64,000 nucleotides of DNA, taken from Chthoniobacter sp. (lineage in GTDB: Bacteria > Verrucomicrobiota > Verrucomicrobiia > Chthoniobacterales > Chthoniobacteraceae). Below, in pieces: positions 1 through 8,127 of the stretch. How positions within the stretch are numbered: the first letter of the stretch is position 1; each line of letters opens with the position of its first letter. The position numbers and the translations under genes are program-made. The stretch lies in assembly GCA_021414005.1 (NCBI GenBank), contig JAIOPH010000011.1, forward strand, positions 1-64,000, read 5' to 3'. The notes under the pieces were generated by a model that saw only the letters and a list, made by a program, of their open reading frames with translations, did not search any database and was not told where the DNA came from.

Positions 1-369
1 GCCATCGTGCCGGCTGTCGGTGGTCTTCGGCACAAAGCGCCGGCGGGGCCGTGCGCACAGGCCGGCGGCGCGCATCAGGCGTCCGATCCGCCGCTCCCCG
101 TGGCAGTGGCCGCGGGCGCGCAGGGCGCGGGTGAGGCGCGGCCGCCCATAGGTGCGCCGGCTTTGCTCAAAGGCGCTCTGCAGCTCCTCGGTGAGTCGGG
201 CATCCTCGCTCTGGCGGCGGCTCGGAACGCGCTGCCGCCAGCCGTAATAGCCGCTGCGCGAAACCCCCAGCAACGGGCACAGCACCGACACAGGATGCGC
301 GGTGGCCAATTGCTGGAGCTGGCGGTAGCGGTTGGTCACGGAATCGAGAGGATGCCCAACGATTTTTTT
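1..369 (-). CDS. IS3-family transposase OrfB, N-terminal part (truncated by window)
   Basis: OrfB is read in the -1 frame relative to orfA, starting in the A7 slippery stretch, and continues past base 1. The visible part carries the IS3 OrfB N-terminal HTH_21-type region, with GVSRSGYYGWR followed by a segment containing RRTYGRPRLT and GERRIGRLM. These are typical of the region before the DDE integrase core. The catalytic DDE residues would lie outside the window. It is probably made only as an OrfAB fusion by programmed frameshifting. No convincing separate ATG was seen; a GTG lies near 340. It would catalyse cut-and-paste or copy-out transposition of this IS. Confidence 0.8.
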
Positions 370-662
370 AAGATCTCACGTTGCTCGGTGACCCGGGCCA
401 GTTCGCCTTTGAGCCGTCGGACTTCCGCCTCCAGTTCCGCGACGCTGCGCGGCGGGGCGGGCGGAGTGATCTTCGCTCGCGCCGCCTCCACCCAGTCGCG
501 CAGAGTCCAGTAGTTGACGCCCAGTTCGCCCGCCGTGCGATTCAGATCGCCGCCATGCCGCGCGCAGTGCTCGACCGCGGCTTTCTTAAATTCCGCGTCG
601 TAATTCCGGCGAGATCGCTTCTTCTTGGTCGGGTTCTCGTTCGTTGGTTTGGTTTCGTTCAT
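336..662 (-). CDS. IS3-family transposase OrfA (helix-turn-helix)
   Basis: A small basic protein of about 108 residues. Its N-terminal KRSRRNYDAEFKKAAVEH is the usual IS3/IS911 OrfA start of the HTH_Tnp_1 domain. NRTAGELGVNYWTLRDWV forms the recognition helix region that binds the IS ends. The C-terminal half (SVAELEAEVRRLKGELARV) is a leucine-zipper-like coiled coil used for OrfA/OrfAB multimerisation. I chose the ATG at 660-662 over one ten codons upstream because the upstream extension is not family-like. The 3' end overlaps orfB by more than 30 bp, as expected for frameshift expression. Confidence 0.85.
   Translation of the reverse strand: MNETKPTNENPTKKKRSRRNYDAEFKKAAVEHCARHGGDLNRTAGELGVNYWTLRDWVEAARAKITPPAPPRSVAELEAEVRRLKGELARVTEQREILKKSLGILSIP
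363..369 (-). other. Programmed -1 frameshift site (A7) between orfA and orfB
   Basis: Seven consecutive T on the plus strand give A7 in the mRNA, reading TTA AAA AAA TCG in the orfA frame. A -1 slip here joins the orfA frame to the open orfB frame (AAA ATC GTT GGG), giving KKIVGHPLDSV at the junction. IS3-family elements generally use an A6G or A7 heptamer for this purpose. Confidence 0.7.
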
Positions 663-793
663 GCAGGCTGATCGGTCCAGCCTACCCAACACTGTCCGCG
701 AAACCGAGACAGGCTCAAACGACGAGCGTTGGAGCCTCCCATGATGCGCCGAGGGGGCCCTTTCCAGAGTAACCGGGCCAGTTTGACCCTACC

Positions 794-1507
794 TCAGGTG
801 GCGGTGATGGGGGTGGGCCAGACGAAGGTCCGCAGGTCGGTGCTGCCCTCGTAGCAGGTGGTCACGCTCACGAGCACGGGCGGGACACCCACGGCGAGGG
901 GCCAGACGCCCATGATTTCGCTCGGGCCCCACTCACTGAAAGTGGCGATGCGGATGGGCGGGCCACCCCCGGCGGTGGGCTGGAGGAAGATGCCGCAGGT
1001 GGTGTTGCCGGGGGCAGGTTCGGGGCCGAAGTCGTGCCCGCTGATCTTGAAGGGGCCGCCCTGGGTGATGGCGCCGAGGGTGCGGGTGGTGGCGTCGTAG
1101 ATGCGGAGGATTTCGGGGAGTTTCTCGCCGAGGACGCCTTCGCGCACAAAGGTCATGCTGTCCTCAAAGAGCGCGTCGCCCTCCGGGGAGAGGGAGGCAT
1201 TGATGCCCACGTTCAGGCTTTTCGCCGAAGGCTCAAAGTCCGGCGAATCGAAAGCCCCGCCCGAGCGCGGGGTGAAGCTGAAAAGCCCGCCCACGCGGCG
1301 GGAGCGCCGCCCGGCCCGGGCGCCGGTGATGATCTGGCGGAAGACCGCCGCGGTGGCGGCCTCGACTTGGGCCGGGGTGAGGCCGGTGCTGGTGCCGGCG
1401 GCTGCGTAGATTTCCGCCGGGGTGAGTTCGTCTTGAAAGACGACGCGCGTGGTCACGCCGGAGGCGGTGGCTTTGGGGATGACGTTGTAATGGAAGTGTG
1501 TGTCCAT
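794..1507 (-). CDS. HU-like DNA-binding / DUF4469-like protein
   Basis: A 237-residue protein. The N-terminal third (HFHYNVIPKATASGVTTRVV, then helices with TPAQVEAATAAVFRQII and GGLFSFTPRSGGAF) resembles the HU-type nucleoid-protein variant found in front of DUF4469 domains. The C-terminal half, GGPFKISGHDFGPEP onwards to LVSVTTCYEGSTDLRTF, looks like the Ig-like or IPT-type DUF4469 fold. The usual role is unknown; nucleoid or polymer binding is inferred. The ATG at 1505-1507 follows an A/G-rich AGAAAGAAA stretch. The gene stands alone beside an IS element whose end abuts its stop codon, so the IS may have inserted into its downstream flank. Confidence 0.6.
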   Translation of the reverse strand: MDTHFHYNVIPKATASGVTTRVVFQDELTPAEIYAAAGTSTGLTPAQVEAATAAVFRQIITGARAGRRSRRVGGLFSFTPRSGGAFDSPDFEPSAKSLNVGINASLSPEGDALFEDSMTFVREGVLGEKLPEILRIYDATTRTLGAITQGGPFKISGHDFGPEPAPGNTTCGIFLQPTAGGGPPIRIATFSEWGPSEIMGVWPLAVGVPPVLVSVTTCYEGSTDLRTFVWPTPITAT

Positions 1508-2076
1508 AATGAGGGTTTCTTTCTAGGTTTGGTTTTCTGATTCAGCCCCCGGCTGAACGGACCACCGCGCCGCCAACAAGGCCGCGCCGCCACGCCTGCG
1601 GGCATCCGCAGGCAGAGGTGCCACAATGGGGAGAACCGGACCGGGGAACATGCCCGCGCCTTTACCTAAAAACGCGGGGCGGGGTCAAAGCGGAAATGCG
1701 GCCCCGCGGCGGCGCGCAGGCCCCAGCTCCGGCCGGGTCGCGCCGGGTGCTGGCGTGCCAAATGGATGCCGTGAGCGCAGCCGAGGGCGTCGCCCGTTTC
1801 CCGCCGTCATCCTGAGCGGAGCGAAGCGCAGTCGAAGGACCTCTCGCATCCCGCAGGCGTCGGCGGCGGGGGAGAGCGCCCCAGCACCGCCCGCCCGGTG
1901 CCGGAAAAGCGCATTTTTCCACCCCTGCGGTCCCCTCCCCGCCCGATCCCGGCCCACCCCGCGGAGGGCTGCGGCGAGGCCGGCCCGGCGGATTGAGCTG
2001 AGGAAAAAGCCGTTGCGCGGGTTGATACGCAGACGCATAAAACCGCCGCGCCGTGAGCGGCGTAGCTATTTCCTAC
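1508..2076. other. Intergenic region with one REP-like unit
   Basis: About 570 bp without a supported gene. Open frames here are long on several strands only because the DNA is very G+C rich, and none resembles a known protein. The only structured element is the REP-like unit listed separately at 1806-1844. No clear terminator or promoter was seen. Confidence 0.5.
1806..1844 (+). repeat. REP-like dispersed repeat, single unit
   Basis: The stretch reads GTCATCCTGAGCGGAGCGAA and continues to CAGTCGAAGGACCTCT. The same unit recurs at 50238-50298 (direct, with an internal expansion) and at 50593-50642 (inverted), so it is a dispersed family within this window. This sequence type is a widespread bacterial intergenic repeat. 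Confidence 0.7.
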
Positions 2077-3510
2077 ATGAATCTGCCTCATCTTCCCGCG
2101 CTGCGCCGCGGCAAACCTTACGCCAGCCTCGATACTGTGGAGGTGCTCAACCATCGCACGGGCGAGCCGATGGCGCGCGTATCGCAGGTCGGCGCGGGGA
2201 TCGTGCGGAAGGATCTCGGGCGGATCGGCGAGGCGCGGGCGGCGCTGAAGAGGTTTTCGACGGAGGAGTTGATCGCGATCTCGGCGCAAGCGGGGGAGTT
2301 TTTCCTCAATGGCACGCTGCCCTTTGGCGACGGCGGGCACACGCAGAGCGCGGAGGATTATGTGCGGACGCTAAGCGCCACGAGCGGGTTGCCGCATGTG
2401 ATGGTGCGGCGGAACATGGCGAAGATTCACTTTGCGCTGACCAATGTCCGCACGGTGCTGAACGGCCTGACGCGCGGGCTGCCGCTCGATGTGCTCGACC
2501 GCGGCTTCGGCGAGCAGAGCGGCGCGGCGGTGTCGTATTACCCGACGACGAACGCGCTCGGGCTGGTCATGCCGAGCAATTCGCCGGCGGTGAATTCGCT
2601 GTGGCTCCCGGCCATCGCCCTGAAGACGCCGGTGATCATCAAGCCGGGCCGCGAGGAGCCGTGGACGCCGTATCGGCTGATCCAGGCGTTCATCGCCGCG
2701 GGTGCGCCGCCGGACGCGTTTGGCTTTTATCCGACCGATCACGAGGGCTCCGGGGAGGTGATGAAGCTGTGTGGGCGGGCGCTCATTTTCGGCGATGCGG
2801 GGACGGTCGCGCAGTACCGCGATAATCCGCGCTTTTCCGTCCACGGGCCGGGCTTCAGCAAGATCCTCATCGGCGACGACGAGATTGAAAACTGGCGCGA
2901 CTACCTCGATCTCATCGCTGGCTCGATCTCGGACAACGGCGGGCGTTCATGCGTGAATGCGAGCGCCGTGGTGGTGCCGAAATACGCCGCCGAGATCGCC
3001 GACGCGCTCGCGCAGAAACTTGGTCCCATCGCGCCGCTGCCGCCGGAGGATGAAGGCGCGAAGCTGAGCGGTTTCGCGAACGCGAAGATGGCGGAGTTCA
3101 TCGACGGGGCAATCGAGAGCGACCTCGCGACGCCCGGCGCGGAAGACGTGACCGCGAAATATCGCGGCGGGCCGCGCAAGGTGGAGTTTGAGGGCGGCGT
3201 GTATCTGCGTCCGACGATTGTGCATTGCGAGTCGTTTGCGCACCCGCTAGCGAACCGCGAATTCCTCTGCCCCTACGCCAGCGTGGTGCAGGTGCCGCAG
3301 GCGGAGATGCTCGCGAAAATCGGCCCGTCGCTCGTCGTGACCGCGATCACCAAGGACGAGGCTTTCACCGCGCAACTGCTCGACTCCCCGCTCATCGAGC
3401 GGCTCAACCTCGGCCCGATCTCGACGATGAAGATCTCGTGGGATCAGCCGCACGAGGGGAACATGTTCGAGTTTCTCTACAAGCGCCGGTCGATCGAACG
3501 CGGATGGTAA
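2077..3510 (+). CDS. Aldehyde dehydrogenase-superfamily protein, possibly acyl-CoA-reductase-like
   Basis: 477 residues with the ALDH fold. The Rossmann region YYPTTNALGLVMPSNSPAVN and the lysine in TPVIIKPGREEPWTP sit where ALDHs bind NAD(P). The nucleophile loop NGGRSCVNAS supplies the catalytic cysteine. The motif where classical hydrolytic ALDHs carry the general-base glutamate (LELGGK-type) here reads FSVHGPGFSK, so that glutamate seems absent. That is more like CoA-acylating ALDHs or LuxC-type reductases. The ATG at 2077 is preferred over an in-frame GTG at 2053; neither has a clear Shine-Dalgarno. The gene is followed, across a 27-bp inverted repeat, by an iron-dependent alcohol dehydrogenase on the same strand, suggesting aldehyde-alcohol interconversion. 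The substrate is unknown. Confidence 0.75.
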   Translation: MNLPHLPALRRGKPYASLDTVEVLNHRTGEPMARVSQVGAGIVRKDLGRIGEARAALKRFSTEELIAISAQAGEFFLNGTLPFGDGGHTQSAEDYVRTLSATSGLPHVMVRRNMAKIHFALTNVRTVLNGLTRGLPLDVLDRGFGEQSGAAVSYYPTTNALGLVMPSNSPAVNSLWLPAIALKTPVIIKPGREEPWTPYRLIQAFIAAGAPPDAFGFYPTDHEGSGEVMKLCGRALIFGDAGTVAQYRDNPRFSVHGPGFSKILIGDDEIENWRDYLDLIAGSISDNGGRSCVNASAVVVPKYAAEIADALAQKLGPIAPLPPEDEGAKLSGFANAKMAEFIDGAIESDLATPGAEDVTAKYRGGPRKVEFEGGVYLRPTIVHCESFAHPLANREFLCPYASVVQVPQAEMLAKIGPSLVVTAITKDEAFTAQLLDSPLIERLNLGPISTMKISWDQPHEGNMFEFLYKRRSIERGW

Positions 3511-3519
3511 AAGGCATGA

Positions 3520-3604
3520 AACCGCAGAGGCGCAGAGGACGCGGAGGGGCGCAAGCCGGTACGTCTGCTCTGCGAAACTCCGCGTCCTCTGCGCCTCTGC
3601 GGTT
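3520..3604. repeat. Perfect 27-bp inverted repeat, possible REP/MITE or terminator hairpin
   Basis: The left arm, 3520-3546, begins AACCGCAGAGGCGCAGAGGA. The right arm, 3578-3604, is its exact reverse complement, and the loop is 31 bp. It fills almost the whole gap between two co-directional genes. Its internal 8-bp periodicity (CGCAGAGG) matches a common dispersed bacterial repeat. No U-tract follows the hairpin, so a role as intrinsic terminator is doubtful. Confidence 0.85.
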
Positions 3605-3620
3605 AAACTAAAAACCTCTC

Positions 3621-4772
3621 ATGGATCGCCCCGCCCAATCTTTCGACTCCCAGCCCCGCACCCACCTCGTCTTCGGCGCGGATACCTTGGAGCGCGTCGG
3701 TGTGCTGGCCCGCGAGTTTGGGGGCAAGCGTGCGCTGCTCGTGACCGACAAAGGCCTCGCCGCCGCCGGACATCCCGCGCGCGCGATTGGTTTTCTCGAA
3801 GCGGCCGGCCTGCACGTGACGACCTTCGACGACGTGCGCGAAAACCCGACGACGCTCGACGTGGCGCGCTGCGTGGAAGTGGCGCGCGCGGCAGGCATCG
3901 ACACTTTCATCGGCCTCGGCGGCGGGAGCAGCATGGACACGGCGAAGGGCACGAACTTTCTCCTGACCAACGGCGGCGCGATGAAAGACTACTGGGGCGT
4001 GGGCAAGGCGACGCGCGAGATGCTGCCGCTCATCGCCATCCCGACCACCGCGGGCACGGGTAGTGAGTGCCAGTCCTTCGCGCTGATTTCGGATGAAACC
4101 ACGCATCAGAAAATGGCCTGCGGCGATCCGAAGGCCGCGGCGCGCGTGGCGATTCTCGATCCGCTGCTCACCGTCTCGCAACCCGCACGCGTGACGGCCT
4201 GCACTGGCATCGACGCGCTCGCCCACGCGGTGGAAACCGCGGTGACGAAGAAGCGCAACCCGCTCTCCGCGATGTATTCGCGCGAGGCGTTCCGGCTTTG
4301 CTTCGGCGCGCTGGAGCGCGTCCTGCGCGACCCGCGCGATCTCGAAGCGCGCAGTTCCATGCAACTCGGCGCGGCCTTTGCCGGCACGGCCATCGAAAAC
4401 TCCATGCTCGGTGCCGCGCACTCCGCCGCAAACCCGCTGACTGCGCACTACGGGATCGTCCACGGCCAGGCCGTCGGGCTGATGCTGCCGCGCGTGGTGG
4501 AGTTCAATGCACGCGATCCCGAGGCCCACAACCGCTATCTCGACCTCGCCATCCTCGCAGGGCTGGAGGGCGTGAACGAACTCATCGCCGAACTCGAAAC
4601 GCTCCTCGACGTGGCCGGTCTGCGCGCCGGTATCGCGCAGCTCGGGGTGAAAGCCGACGCGCTCCCCCAACTCGCCGCCGAAGCCGCGCAGCAGTGGACC
4701 GCCAGCTACAACCCGCGCCCGGTGGTCGCGGCGGATTTCGAGCGACTGTACGCGGAGGCACTGGGGATATGA
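3621..4772 (+). CDS. Iron-containing alcohol dehydrogenase
   Basis: 383 residues, the usual length of group III Fe-ADHs. The N-terminal nucleotide-binding half contains GGKRALLVTDKGL, the GGGSSMDTAKG dinucleotide loop and PTTAGTGSE. The metal site is visible as D and H in TGIDALAHAVE and the two histidines in LGAAHSAANPL and HYGIVHGQA. It should interconvert an alcohol and an aldehyde or ketone with NAD(P)H in the cytoplasm. It follows the ALDH-fold gene and shares an ATGA stop/start overlap with the following beta-propeller gene, so at least those two are co-translated. The cognate substrate is not evident; no microcompartment shell genes lie nearby. Confidence 0.92.
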   Translation: MDRPAQSFDSQPRTHLVFGADTLERVGVLAREFGGKRALLVTDKGLAAAGHPARAIGFLEAAGLHVTTFDDVRENPTTLDVARCVEVARAAGIDTFIGLGGGSSMDTAKGTNFLLTNGGAMKDYWGVGKATREMLPLIAIPTTAGTGSECQSFALISDETTHQKMACGDPKAAARVAILDPLLTVSQPARVTACTGIDALAHAVETAVTKKRNPLSAMYSREAFRLCFGALERVLRDPRDLEARSSMQLGAAFAGTAIENSMLGAAHSAANPLTAHYGIVHGQAVGLMLPRVVEFNARDPEAHNRYLDLAILAGLEGVNELIAELETLLDVAGLRAGIAQLGVKADALPQLAAEAAQQWTASYNPRPVVAADFERLYAEALGI

Positions 4773-5902
4773 CCTGTCGCGCGGCAGGAGTGCACCGGGG
4801 AGCGCGCGCAACCTTCCTCGCGATTTTGCTCCCGCTTTTCTCCCACGCCGCCGACTGGCCGATGCACCGTGGCGGGCCGGAACTCCGCGGCATCGCGCAG
4901 ATGCCCGCGCCGGCGAAAGCCGAGCTGCTCTGGCAGTTCAAAGGCGACAAGCCCGTGAAAGGCGCGGCGGCCATTGCCGGCGGTCGCGTCTTCTTCGGCG
5001 ATGACGGCGGCAAGGTCCTCGCGCTCGACGCCGCGACCGGCAAGGAGCAGTGGTCCTTCAAAACCGCCGCGGGCATCGAAGCCACCCCGCTCGTGCTGAA
5101 TGGAACCGTTTTCATCGGCTCCTCCGACGCCTTTCTCTACGCGCTCGACGCCGCGACCGGCGCGCTGAAATGGAAATATGAAACCGGCGACAAGATCCTC
5201 GGCGGCGCGAACCACGCGAAGTCGCCGGACGGCAAAAGCGTGTGGATTCTCATCGGCAGCTACGACGCGAATCTGCACTGCGTCGATGCCTCGACCGGCA
5301 AGGCCGTCTGGAAACACGCGACCGACAATTACATCAACGGCACGCCCGCGCTCACGCCCGGCGGCGAGATCATTTTCGGCGGCTGCGACAGCTTCATCCA
5401 TGTGCTCCAGCTCGCCGACGGCAAGGAACTCCGCCAGATCGAAAGCACCGCCTACATCGCGTCGTCCGTCGCCACCGCCGACGGCCTCGGCTACGTGGGC
5501 AACTACGGCAACATCGTCCTCGCCTTCGACCCGAAAGGCGGCGAGGTGAAGTGGAAATACCGCGACCGGAACTTCCCCTACTTTTCCTCCGCCGCAGTCA
5601 CCGCCGACCGCGTGATCCTCGGTGGCCGCGATAAGCGCCTGCACTGCATCGACCGCGCTTCCGGCAAAGGCGTGTGGACCTTCCAGACGCGCGGCGAGGT
5701 GGAAAGTTCGCCCGTCGTCTGCGGCGACGCGATCATCGTCGGCTCGGCGGATGGCCGCCTCTACTGCGTCGCGCTCGCGGACGGCAAAGAGCGCTGGGCC
5801 TACGAAATCGGCGCGCCGGTGACGGCATCACCCGCCGTGGCGGACGGACGGATCGTCGTCGGCGCGGAGGACGGCAGCGTGTATTGCTTCGGGGCGAAGT
5901 AG
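4769..5902 (+). CDS. PQQ-like beta-propeller repeat protein, secreted
   Basis: 377 residues. An N-terminal hydrophobic stretch, ATFLAILLPLFSHAADWP, looks like a signal peptide with cleavage after SHA. The rest consists of about seven PQQ/WD-type blades recognised by repeated ALDAATGKEQWSF-like and LHCVDASTGKAVWKH units and by alternating GGRVFFGDDGGKV or GTVFIGSSDAFLY strands. This matches the outer-membrane BamB-like or quinoprotein propeller class. No dedicated PQQ ligands or heme motif are evident, so the function is likely scaffolding or binding rather than dehydrogenation. The start overlaps the Fe-ADH stop by four bases (ATGA), indicating translational coupling. Confidence 0.85.
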   Translation: MTCRAAGVHRGARATFLAILLPLFSHAADWPMHRGGPELRGIAQMPAPAKAELLWQFKGDKPVKGAAAIAGGRVFFGDDGGKVLALDAATGKEQWSFKTAAGIEATPLVLNGTVFIGSSDAFLYALDAATGALKWKYETGDKILGGANHAKSPDGKSVWILIGSYDANLHCVDASTGKAVWKHATDNYINGTPALTPGGEIIFGGCDSFIHVLQLADGKELRQIESTAYIASSVATADGLGYVGNYGNIVLAFDPKGGEVKWKYRDRNFPYFSSAAVTADRVILGGRDKRLHCIDRASGKGVWTFQTRGEVESSPVVCGDAIIVGSADGRLYCVALADGKERWAYEIGAPVTASPAVADGRIVVGAEDGSVYCFGAK

Positions 5903-5990
5903 CGCGCTGGCGAAACGGTATGGCGGATCGGTTGGGCGCGAAAAATCTAGTCGTGCCACTTTTTTGGATAGCGCCAGGATTTTCCGGCGA

Positions 5991-6245
5991 TTACGGGCGG
6001 CGGGCCAAGTCGGGCAGATGGAGTTCGAAAACGGTTTCGGCTTCGTCCGCGCCCTGGCCGGGACGGGGTTCCAGGCCGAGCGTTTGATACGCGCGTTCGA
6101 GAGCAGCAGGGTTGTTGCGGAGTTCAGGAAAAACAACGGTGAGGCGCTGTTTGATCCAGCGGCGGGCCATGCCGTTTTCCACGGGATGAACGGCGGGAGC
6201 GCTGCGGAAGGCTCGCTGAATGAGTGAGAAGATGCGCGTTTTCAT
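5991..6245 (-). CDS. Small hypothetical protein downstream of trpB
   Basis: 84 residues starting MKTRIFSLIQRAFRS, with no membrane segment and no recognisable domain. It is predicted mostly helical, with RNNPAALERAYQTLGLEP in the middle and an acidic C-terminal half. It lies about 100 bp downstream of trpB on the same strand and could be the last gene of that operon. Codon composition is like the surroundings. I do not recognise it. Being short, it could still be a chance frame. Confidence 0.5.
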   Translation of the reverse strand: MKTRIFSLIQRAFRSAPAVHPVENGMARRWIKQRLTVVFPELRNNPAALERAYQTLGLEPRPGQGADEAETVFELHLPDLARRP

Positions 6246-6347
6246 GTCACCCTGATGACCGGCAGCTAGCGGAGAATCTTTGTCGAAAATGATATTGTTC
6301 GCCGCTTCGTCGTTTTCGCCGTGGCCTTGCTCTCACGAATGTTGCGG

Positions 6348-7559
6348 TTACTCGTGCGTTCCTCTCGGCAGCAGAATCTCCGCTGCCTGAGCCACGTCTT
6401 TGTCGCCGCGACCGGAGAGATTCGCGACGAGAATTTCGCCCGCGCGCATTTGCGGCGCGACCTTAATCACATGGGCGATGGCGTGGGCGCTTTCGAGGGC
6501 GGGAATGATGCCTTCGGTGCGGCTGAGGCGCTGGAAGGCGTCGAGCGCCTCGGCGTCGGTGGCGAAGTCGTAGCCGATCCGGCCCTGGTCGCGGAGGTAG
6601 GCGTGCTCGGGGCCGATGGCGGCGTAGTCGAGCCCGGCGCTGACGCTGTGGGTGAGTTGGATCTGCCCGTCGTCGTCGGCGAGGAGGTAAGTCTTGGTGC
6701 CTTGGAGGACGCCGAGTTTGCCGCCTTGGAAACGCGCCGCGTGGTCACCGTCGCGGATGCCGCGGCCCCCGGCTTCGACGCCGACCATTTTCACCCCATC
6801 GTCCTGGAGAAAGGGCCAGAACAGGCCGATGGCGTTGCTGCCACCGCCGACGCAGGCGACGAGCAAATCGGGCAGGCGGTTTTCGCGTTCGAGGATTTGG
6901 CGGCGCGCTTCGTCGCCGATGACGCGGTGAAAATCGCGGACCATCATCGGGTAAGGATGTGAGCCGAGAGCACTGCCGAGGATGTAATGCGTCGTGCGGA
7001 CATTCGTCACCCAGTCGCGCATGGCTTCGTTGATCGCCTCTTTCAGCGTGGCCTGCCCGGCGGTGACGGCGACGACTTTTGCACCGAGAAATTTCATCCG
7101 CGCGACGTTCAGCGCCTGCCGTTCCATGTCCACGGCCCCCATGTAAATCACGCACTCCAGCCCGGCGCGCGCGCAGACCGTGGCGGTGGCGACGCCGTGC
7201 TGGCCGGCGCCGGTTTCAGCGATGATCCGCTTTTTGCCCATGCGCTGCGCGAGGAGGATCTGGCCGAGGGCGTTGTTGATTTTGTGCGCGCCGGTGTGAA
7301 GGAGGTCTTCGCGCTTAAGGTAGATTTTCGCGCCGCCGAGCTGCTGCGTGAGGCGCTCGGCGAAGTAAAGAGGCGTGGGCCGGCCGGCGTATTCGTGGAG
7401 CAGCCAGGCGAGCTGTTTCTGGAAAGCCGGGTCTTCGCGCGCGGCGAGGTATTCCGCCGTGAGATCGTTGAGGGCGGTCATCAGCGTCTCGGGGACAAAC
7501 ATGCCGCCGTAGGGGCCAAAATGGCCGTGGGCATCCGGGAGCGAGGCGAGGTCGAGCAT
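6348..7559 (-). CDS. trpB: Tryptophan synthase beta chain
   Basis: 403 residues. It condenses indole and L-serine to tryptophan with PLP. The PLP lysine lies in [15 protein letters not shown]. The phosphate-binding loop is [13 protein letters not shown]. The [12 protein letters not shown] active-site motif is intact, as is the N-terminal [12 protein letters not shown] start typical of TrpB1. I placed the start at the ATG at 7557-7559 rather than 13 codons upstream, since [19 protein letters not shown] fits the family. No trpA or other trp gene is visible, so it is detached from a full trp operon. It lies downstream of the MglA/roadblock genes on the same strand with a gap of about 80 bp. Confidence 0.97.
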   Translation of the reverse strand: MLDLASLPDAHGHFGPYGGMFVPETLMTALNDLTAEYLAAREDPAFQKQLAWLLHEYAGRPTPLYFAERLTQQLGGAKIYLKREDLLHTGAHKINNALGQILLAQRMGKKRIIAETGAGQHGVATATVCARAGLECVIYMGAVDMERQALNVARMKFLGAKVVAVTAGQATLKEAINEAMRDWVTNVRTTHYILGSALGSHPYPMMVRDFHRVIGDEARRQILERENRLPDLLVACVGGGSNAIGLFWPFLQDDGVKMVGVEAGGRGIRDGDHAARFQGGKLGVLQGTKTYLLADDDGQIQLTHSVSAGLDYAAIGPEHAYLRDQGRIGYDFATDAEALDAFQRLSRTEGIIPALESAHAIAHVIKVAPQMRAGEILVANLSGRGDKDVAQAAEILLPRGTHE

Positions 7560-7639
7560 AGGAGCGCGGAGCGTAGGCGCGGGGTGAAGGAGGCGCAAAA
7601 GATTTTGCGCGGAGGCGTCCGGGTCGCGAAGCCCGAAGG

Positions 7640-8116
7640 TTACTTTTTCTGAAACAACTCCGCGACGTCCGTGGGATCGAGATCCGCGAGATCGAAACCG
7701 GTACCGGGCGCGCGCGTCGCGGCAAACTGGATGCGCTCGCCGATGGTTTTGGCAGCTGGAGCCGCGTAGTATTTCATGGAGCCGACGGTGAGATGCGTGG
7801 GGAAGACGATCACGAGCAGCGCATTTTCATCCACGTTCACCATCAGGGTGCTGTGCCGCTCGCCCTGCTGATACATGCTGGTGAAATTGCTCTCGTTCAC
7901 GAGTTGGGCCATGAACTGCACGGCATTGTAGGCGTTCGAGCCGAGTGTGGCAAAAGTCGTGGCATCCATGGATTCCTGGGTGCCGCGCTGGTGAATGAGG
8001 TACCCGGCTTTCTCGACGAGGAGCGCGACATTGGCCTCGCTTTTGTCCAGCAACTCGCCCATCGCCGCATCGATCGCGTCTATGTCCTCCTGAATAAGCT
8101 GGGGAAATTGACCCAT
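7640..8116 (-). CDS. Roadblock/LC7-domain protein, MglB-like
   Basis: 158 residues. It consists of one roadblock/LC7 domain: a helix ([13 protein letters not shown]), beta strands [18 protein letters not shown], a second helix with [16 protein letters not shown], and strands [17 protein letters not shown]. In MglA/MglB systems the roadblock protein acts as a dimeric GTPase-activating partner. It starts 11 bp after the MglA-type GTPase stop, which strongly suggests they form a pair. The start (ATG 8114-8116, [11 protein letters not shown]) was chosen because the upstream in-frame stretch overlaps mglA. The C-terminal tail [17 protein letters not shown] is an extension of unknown role. Confidence 0.85.
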   Translation of the reverse strand: MGQFPQLIQEDIDAIDAAMGELLDKSEANVALLVEKAGYLIHQRGTQESMDATTFATLGSNAYNAVQFMAQLVNESNFTSMYQQGERHSTLMVNVDENALLVIVFPTHLTVGSMKYYAAPAAKTIGERIQFAATRAPGTGFDLADLDPTDVAELFQKK

Positions 8117-8127
8117 GGTCGGGTGCG

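Larger units (their letters stand above)
1..790 (-). mobile_element. IS3-family insertion sequence, incomplete at window edge
   Basis: Two overlapping reading frames on the minus strand have the classic IS3 layout: a helix-turn-helix orfA followed by orfB in the -1 frame. The element runs off the left edge, so the end beyond orfB is not visible. The outer end upstream of orfA is estimated at about 775-792, where the minus strand reads CAAACTGGCCCGGTTACTCT, similar in style to IS3-family termini. The next gene's stop codon begins at 794. The exact boundary and any target duplication cannot be set without the other end. Confidence 0.75.

Noticed and set aside
1626..2825. Long reading frame overlapping the start of the aldehyde dehydrogenase-fold gene
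   Set aside because: Arg/Gly/Ala-rich translation without any family pattern; it overlaps the real gene in another frame. The high G+C content makes such long open frames common.
3603..4811. Long minus-strand frame opposite the Fe-ADH
   Set aside because: Antisense shadow of the well-recognised Fe-ADH; composition dominated by Arg, Gly, Val and His, no domains.
2077..5902. Bacterial microcompartment locus around the aldehyde and alcohol dehydrogenases
   Set aside because: No shell proteins, CoA transferases or encapsulation peptides were seen nearby.
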